From: Gammaproteobacteria bacterium RIFCSPLOWO2_02_FULL_61_13
GTDB lineage: Bacteria; Pseudomonadota; Gammaproteobacteria; Eutrophobiales; Eutrophobiaceae
NCBI GenBank assembly: GCA_001801865.1
Contig: MGYT01000010.1
Coordinates: 1 to 32,049 of the forward strand
Length of the DNA stretch: 32,049 nucleotides
Direction: 5' to 3'
Shown here: piece by piece, positions 27,390-32,049 of the stretch
How the letters are laid out: every line of letters starts with the position of its first letter
Position numbering within the stretch: position 1 is the stretch's first letter
The notes under the pieces: generated by a model
Told to the model about the DNA's origin: nothing
Database searches by the model: none
The model's input: the letters and a program-made list of their open reading frames with translations, nothing else
Position numbers and translations under genes: made by a program

Positions 27390-29054
27390 CTACATATTGG
27401 AATAGTTCGGTCCGCCACCGCCTTCCGGCGCCACCCAGACAATATTCTGGGTCGGGTCCTTGATATCGCAGGTCTTGCAGTGCACGCAATTCTGGGCATT
27501 GATCTGCAGGCGTGGCCGGTTGTCGCTGGTAACGATTTCATACACGCCGGCCGGACAGTAACGCTGCTCGGGCGCATCATAATCGGCCAGGTTGATCCCA
27601 ATCGGCACCTGCTTGTCGCGCAGGGTCAGGTGGCAGGGCTGATCTTCCCCATGGTTGGTGCTCGACAAATACACCGAGGATAACCGGTCAAAACTCAATA
27701 CCCCGTCCGGCTTCGGATACTCAATCCTGTTGCAGTCAGCGGCCTTGTCCAGCGTTGCGTGGTCGGGCGTGCAATCGCGCAGCGTCAGCGGAAGCCGGCC
27801 GCGAAACACATTCTGATCGATGAAATTGAAGGCCGCGCCGCCAAACAGCCCAAACCGGTGCAGCGCCGGGCCAAAATTTCGTGAGCGCCACAATTCGTCG
27901 TGGATCCATGATTTCCGGAAAAGATCCCGATAGGTGGTCAATTCCACGCCGCCACTCCCGCCATCGCCGAGATGCGCACTGATTGCCACGGCTGCGAGCA
28001 GACCGGACTTCATGGCCATGTGCGTGCCTTTGATCTTGGAAAAATTGAGCGTGCCCGCGTCGCAACCCACCATGAGTCCGCCCGGGAAAGTCATGCGCGG
28101 CAACGAGTTCAGGCCACCCTTGGTGATAGCCCGTGCGCCGTAGGTAATCCGTTTTCCCCCGGCCAGTGTTGTTCGAAAAAGCGGATGGTGTTTGAGGCGT
28201 TGAAACTCCTCGAACGGGTTCAGAAACGGGTTGCTGTAATTGAGGTCAACGATTAGTCCGGCCGCAACCTGCCGATTCTCAAGGTGGTACAGGAAGAACC
28301 CGCCACTGGATCCGCGTCGCAGGGGCCAGCCGGCACCGTGGACCACGAGTCCGGGCCGGTGCTGCGCCGCTGTTACCTCCCATAACTCCTTGATGCCGAG
28401 GGCGTAATGTTGCGGGTCTGCGTCACGATCAAGCGCAAATTTCCGGATTAGGTGCCGGCCGAGATGACCGCGGCAACCCTCCGCGAATACCGTGAACTTG
28501 CCGCGCAATTCCATGCCCGGCGCGAAACTGTCCTTTTTACCGCCGTCGGCGCCGATACCCATGTCTCCGGAAATGACTCCGGCTACGGCGCCTGCAGCAT
28601 CGAACAAAACTTCGGCGGCGGCGAAACCCGGAAAGATTTCCACTCCCAGCGCCTCGGCCTGTTGCGCCAGCCAGCGACAGACATTGCCCAGGCTGACGAT
28701 ATAGTTGCCGTCATTGTGCATGGGCGCCGGCACCAGCAGGTTCGGGACCCGAAAGCCTTGCTCTGAACCGGTCAGAAAATGAAATTCGTCCGCGCAAACC
28801 CGGGTGTGCAACGGGGCGTTCCGGCTGCGCCAGTCTGGCAGTAACTCATCCAGCGCGCGGGTCTCGATGACCGCGCCCGACAGGATATGGGCGCCAATCT
28901 CCGAACCTTTCTCCAGGACACAAACCGTGAGATTTTGATTCCGGCTTGCCGCCAGCTGCTTCAGGTGTATCGCTGCGGAAAGTCCGGCCGGACCGCCGCC
29001 GACGACGACAACATCGTATTCGACCTGGTCACGTGCGGCGGGATTGGTGCTCAT
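27390..29054 (-). CDS. Electron transfer flavoprotein-ubiquinone oxidoreductase
   Basis: YDVVVVGGGPAGLSAAIHLKQ; GAHILSGAVIETRALDELLPDW; C-terminal ferredoxin-like NAQNCVHCKTCDIKDPTQNIVWVAPEGGGGPNYSNM. Confidence 0.95.
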   Translation of the reverse strand: MSTNPAARDQVEYDVVVVGGGPAGLSAAIHLKQLAASRNQNLTVCVLEKGSEIGAHILSGAVIETRALDELLPDWRSRNAPLHTRVCADEFHFLTGSEQGFRVPNLLVPAPMHNDGNYIVSLGNVCRWLAQQAEALGVEIFPGFAAAEVLFDAAGAVAGVISGDMGIGADGGKKDSFAPGMELRGKFTVFAEGCRGHLGRHLIRKFALDRDADPQHYALGIKELWEVTAAQHRPGLVVHGAGWPLRRGSSGGFFLYHLENRQVAAGLIVDLNYSNPFLNPFEEFQRLKHHPLFRTTLAGGKRITYGARAITKGGLNSLPRMTFPGGLMVGCDAGTLNFSKIKGTHMAMKSGLLAAVAISAHLGDGGSGGVELTTYRDLFRKSWIHDELWRSRNFGPALHRFGLFGGAAFNFIDQNVFRGRLPLTLRDCTPDHATLDKAADCNRIEYPKPDGVLSFDRLSSVYLSSTNHGEDQPCHLTLRDKQVPIGINLADYDAPEQRYCPAGVYEIVTSDNRPRLQINAQNCVHCKTCDIKDPTQNIVWVAPEGGGGPNYSNM

Positions 29055-29081
29055 CGGTAACCGTCTCCGGTGCGATGGGGA

Positions 29082-29110
29082 CGCTGCCGGCGGGGAACCC
29101 GCCGGCAGCG
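29082..29110 (-). terminator. Terminator-like hairpin downstream of the TPR gene
   Basis: CGCTGCCGGCGGG-GAA-CCCGCCGGCAGCG, perfect 13-bp stem with a 3-nt loop; no T-tract. Confidence 0.5.
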
Positions 29111-29124
29111 CAAAGCCGGTGCTT

Positions 29125-30372
29125 TTATTTCTTTTGCTGAATGTACAGCGTCCAAAGCCGCGCCAGATCTGTCAACGCCTTGTTCTGCGTCACAGCGGCG
29201 AAGGCAGTCTTTGCCTCCTCAATCCTGCCCAGTCTGAAGTAGGCAATGCCGAGTTGCAGATTGGCCGTGTCCAGCGCGGTCACGTTGCCCTTGCCCAGGC
29301 CGCGCTGTAATGCAGCCACGGCGGCGTCCAACTGGCCATAGTTAAGGTATGCCTCGCCGGTCTTGACATCGGGGTCGCCGGAGGCCGCGGCGGCGGTTTC
29401 CTTTTCCACCTGGGCCAATGCCTTGGAGTCATCGCCAGCCTGCGTGCTGGCCATGGTCAGCAGGCGCTTCTGCCGGTCGGCGGCTTCACCCATTCCCAGG
29501 GTCTGGTTGGCGAATCCCTTGTCGAGGACGGACTTCGCTTCGCCCGGCAGTCCCAGCTGGATTGCGAGTTCAGCCAGTTCGATATACTCGCCCTCATCCT
29601 GCAATACGTCGGTTTCGTTCATCAATCGCAGGATTTCGAAATTTTCCCGGTCACCCAGTTCCGGCAGGTCCTGCACCATCTGGATGCGATCACGCCAATA
29701 TTTCGGTGACGGGAAACGCTTGAGCAGCATTTCCAGGACGTCGGCTACGCCGGCGTCGTTTTTCTGCTCGTACTCCGCGCTCATAAGCAATTGCAGCCAG
29801 TCCTGCTTGACCTCCCTGCCGGACTTGTCCGCCGAGGCAATGATGGCGCGCAGGCTGGTGGCGGTGCCCTTATAATCCTTTTGCAGGTACTGCGCCTGGA
29901 TAATCAACAACTGCACCTCCAGGTCACCCGGGGCGCTTTGCGCATACTTTTTGCCGTATTCAATGACCTTGTTGTAGTCCTTCACCTGGTAGGCAATTTG
30001 CGCCAGTGACTTGTAGGTCTTGGTAGTCTCTTCCGCGCTGAGGAACCCAGAAGCAATGGTCGCTTCCATGGCCCTGCCGGCCGCGGCATAGTCGGCACGC
30101 TGCAATTGAATGAACACCTTGAACTGATCAATCTTGAACTGCTCGAAGGGCGTCTTGGAGGCAACCGCCTCCGCTTCCTTTACCTTCGCCAGCGCGCCGT
30201 TCAGGTCCTTCTTTTGCGCCAACTCCTGGGCCGCCTGCAATGGTTTGCCGACCTTCGCGCCGATCTTCTCTTCTGCGATGGCCGCCGGAGTCATGGCGAT
30301 GGCGCCAATCCCCAAAGCCGTTACCACGGCGATGTAGCGGGCGAAACGACCAACATTCATGTACGAATTCAT
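29125..30372 (-). CDS. Exported TPR-repeat protein of the ExbB/ExbD cluster
   Basis: Signal-like RYIAVVTALGIGAIAMTPAAIAEE followed by alpha-helical repeats (LNYGQLDAAVAALQRGLGKGN...LQLGIAYFRLGRIEEAKTAF); immediately downstream of exbD. Confidence 0.8.
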   Translation of the reverse strand: MNSYMNVGRFARYIAVVTALGIGAIAMTPAAIAEEKIGAKVGKPLQAAQELAQKKDLNGALAKVKEAEAVASKTPFEQFKIDQFKVFIQLQRADYAAAGRAMEATIASGFLSAEETTKTYKSLAQIAYQVKDYNKVIEYGKKYAQSAPGDLEVQLLIIQAQYLQKDYKGTATSLRAIIASADKSGREVKQDWLQLLMSAEYEQKNDAGVADVLEMLLKRFPSPKYWRDRIQMVQDLPELGDRENFEILRLMNETDVLQDEGEYIELAELAIQLGLPGEAKSVLDKGFANQTLGMGEAADRQKRLLTMASTQAGDDSKALAQVEKETAAAASGDPDVKTGEAYLNYGQLDAAVAALQRGLGKGNVTALDTANLQLGIAYFRLGRIEEAKTAFAAVTQNKALTDLARLWTLYIQQKK

Positions 30373-30391
30373 CTTCGCTTTCCTCTCAATG

Positions 30392-30422
30392 AAAACGCCA
30401 CGACGGAAGACCCGCCGTGGCG
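30392..30422 (-). terminator. Hairpin between the second exbD and the TPR gene (terminator/attenuator-like)
   Basis: CGCCACGACGG (30396-30406) / CCGCCGTGGCG (30412-30422), one mismatch in 11, followed on the minus strand by TTTTC. Confidence 0.55.
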
Positions 30423-30444
30423 CAACTTTATAAGTCCCGATTCT

Positions 30445-30870
30445 TTATTCGAGGTACTGTTCGTTGCCGACAAAACCAATGCGTTGGATACCCAGGCGCT
30501 GCGCGGAAGCGAGTACGGTGGCCACATGGTCATACTTCGACAACCGATGTGGCCGCAGGTGCACTTCCGGTTGAGGATCTTTTCTGGCCTCACGTAGGAA
30601 ATAGGAACGCAGCGCCGCCTGGTTGGGGACAATTGACCCGTTCCACAAAATCGTACCGTCAAAATCCACTTCGAGGTCGATGACCTCCGGCGGCACCGGC
30701 GGTGGTTCATTCTGGCCTTGCGGCATGTCAAGTTTGACGGCATGTGTTTGAATCGGAATGGTGATAATCAGCATGACCAGCAACACCAGCATCACGTCAA
30801 TCAAAGGCGTGGTGTTGATATCCATCATGACCTCAGCATCGCCACCACTTGGACCCATTGACATGGACAT
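30445..30870 (-). CDS. exbD: Biopolymer transporter ExbD/TolR family (second copy)
   Basis: DINTTPLIDVMLVLLVMLIITIPIQTHAVKLDMP; C-terminal HLRPHRLSKYDHVATVLASAQRLGIQRIGFV. Confidence 0.92.
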   Translation of the reverse strand: MSMSMGPSGGDAEVMMDINTTPLIDVMLVLLVMLIITIPIQTHAVKLDMPQGQNEPPPVPPEVIDLEVDFDGTILWNGSIVPNQAALRSYFLREARKDPQPEVHLRPHRLSKYDHVATVLASAQRLGIQRIGFVGNEQYLE

Positions 30871-30900
30871 GGTTCCTGCCTCCTTTAGTTAGTTCGCGGG

Positions 30901-31338
30901 TTAATGCTGGCCGGGTTCCGGCTGCGTAATAAAGCCGACTTTCACGACACCGCCGCGCTGCACTGCGACAATCACCTTGCCGATGTTCTCGAATCGCGTA
31001 TACCTGTCTCCGCGCACATGGATTTCCGGTTGCGGCACCAGGACTGCGACTTCCTTCACCTTTTCGATCAGGGCGCGCGTATTCGCAATACGGCGCTCGT
31101 TCCAGAACATCTTCCCATCCCGATTCACGGCGATAACGATGTTCTCGGGCTTCGTCGTGGTGGGTTGGTTGGCCACCTTGGGCAGATCAACCGGCACAGT
31201 TTGGATCACCACCGGAATGGTAATCAGGAAGATGATCAGCAGCACCAGCATCACGTCCACCAGGGGCGTGGTGTTGATGGCGGAGATGGCTTCCGAAAAC
31301 TCCTCCTCCGCGCCGCCGGTGCCCACGTTCATGGACAT
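30901..31338 (-). CDS. exbD: Biopolymer transporter ExbD/TolR family (first copy)
   Basis: AINTTPLVDVMLVLLIIFLITIPVVIQTVPVDLP; EIHVRGDRYTRFENIGKVIVAVQRGGVVKVGFI. Confidence 0.93.
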   Translation of the reverse strand: MSMNVGTGGAEEEFSEAISAINTTPLVDVMLVLLIIFLITIPVVIQTVPVDLPKVANQPTTTKPENIVIAVNRDGKMFWNERRIANTRALIEKVKEVAVLVPQPEIHVRGDRYTRFENIGKVIVAVQRGGVVKVGFITQPEPGQH

Positions 31339-31340
31339 GT

Positions 31341-32049
31341 TCAGCGACCCCCGGCGGGCGACCCGGCAATGCGCTTGCCGCTCAGCAACACGGCATGCAC
31401 GTCGGAGGAGAAGTTGCGCAGGCTTTCGATGGCCACCTTGTTACGGCGCACCAGCCAGTTATAGCTCAGCACCGCGGGTACGGCAACGGCGAGGCCGAGA
31501 GCAGTCATGATCAGCGCCTCGCCCACGGGGCCGGCAACCTTGTCAATGCTGGCCTGGCCGGCAATGCCGATGGCGATGAGCGCGTGGTAGATGCCCCACA
31601 CCGTGCCGAACAATCCGACGAACGGCGCCGTGGAACCCACGGTGGCCAGAAATGCCAGGCCGGTCTGCAGTTCACTGTTAACCGATTCCACAGCGCGTTG
31701 CAGGGACATCGTCACCCACTCGTGCAAATCGATCTGATCCGTCAGCTTGCCGTCGTGATGCTGGGCGGCTGACAAACCGTCTTCCACAATCATCCGGTAC
31801 ACATTCTTGTCCGGGAGCTTGCCTGCGGCGTCCTTGATGCTGGCGGACCTCCAGAACTGCTGGCCCACGAGTTTGACCTGATTGAACAGCTTCTGCTGGT
31901 AGATCAACTTGGCGAACAGGATGTACCAGGAGAACACCGACATGATCAGCAGGATGAACAGCGTACCTCTGGAGACGAAATCGCCCTGCTGCCAGAGCGC
32001 CTTCAGTCCGTACGGGTTTTCCACGGCGACGGTTTCCGCCGGCGGCTCT
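31341..32049 (-). CDS. exbB: MotA/TolQ/ExbB proton channel family protein (5' end may lie outside the window)
   Basis: LAFLATVGSTAPFVGLFGTVWGIYHALIAIG and VGEALIMTALGLAVAVPAVLSYN; reading frame stays open to the window edge beyond the GTG at 32022-32024. Confidence 0.92.
   Translation of the reverse strand, partial: EPPAETVAVENPYGLKALWQQGDFVSRGTLFILLIMSVFSWYILFAKLIYQQKLFNQVKLVGQQFWRSASIKDAAGKLPDKNVYRMIVEDGLSAAQHHDGKLTDQIDLHEWVTMSLQRAVESVNSELQTGLAFLATVGSTAPFVGLFGTVWGIYHALIAIGIAGQASIDKVAGPVGEALIMTALGLAVAVPAVLSYNWLVRRNKVAIESLRNFSSDVHAVLLSGKRIAGSPAGGR

Overview
This window reads as a GC-rich gammaproteobacterial chromosomal segment made mostly of core genes. In order: rdgB and rph (-), divergent from yicC-gmk-rpoZ-spoT-ridA-recG-ubiA and an M14 peptidase (+). 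Then an L,D-transpeptidase, a TPR protein, a SPOR protein, coaX, birA, a membrane FHA protein and a rhodanese-type sulfurtransferase (-). Then a COG4324-like lipoprotein and a second FHA protein (+). A sulfur-assimilation cluster follows (cysH, a CxxC thioredoxin-like protein, cysB, a TauE/SafE permease). The rest is a DUF465/YdcH protein, an exported metallo-beta-lactamase-fold hydrolase, dadA, tesB, an ETF-QO and an exbB-exbD-exbD-TPR cluster that runs into the right edge. I see no transposase, CRISPR array, rRNA, tRNA or prophage. The most unusual content is intergenic. Two adjacent multi-hairpin inverted-repeat elements lie between spoT and ridA. A dense hairpin cluster lies between the convergent tauE-like and DUF465 genes; many of its loops carry GGA, and two tandem hairpins show compensatory base changes. 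Several of these hairpins resemble the CsrA/RsmA recognition motif. The two FHA proteins, one with a repeated threonine motif (ETLLP) in its tail, are the most interesting coding features. I cannot say from the sequence alone whether these intergenic elements are already catalogued.
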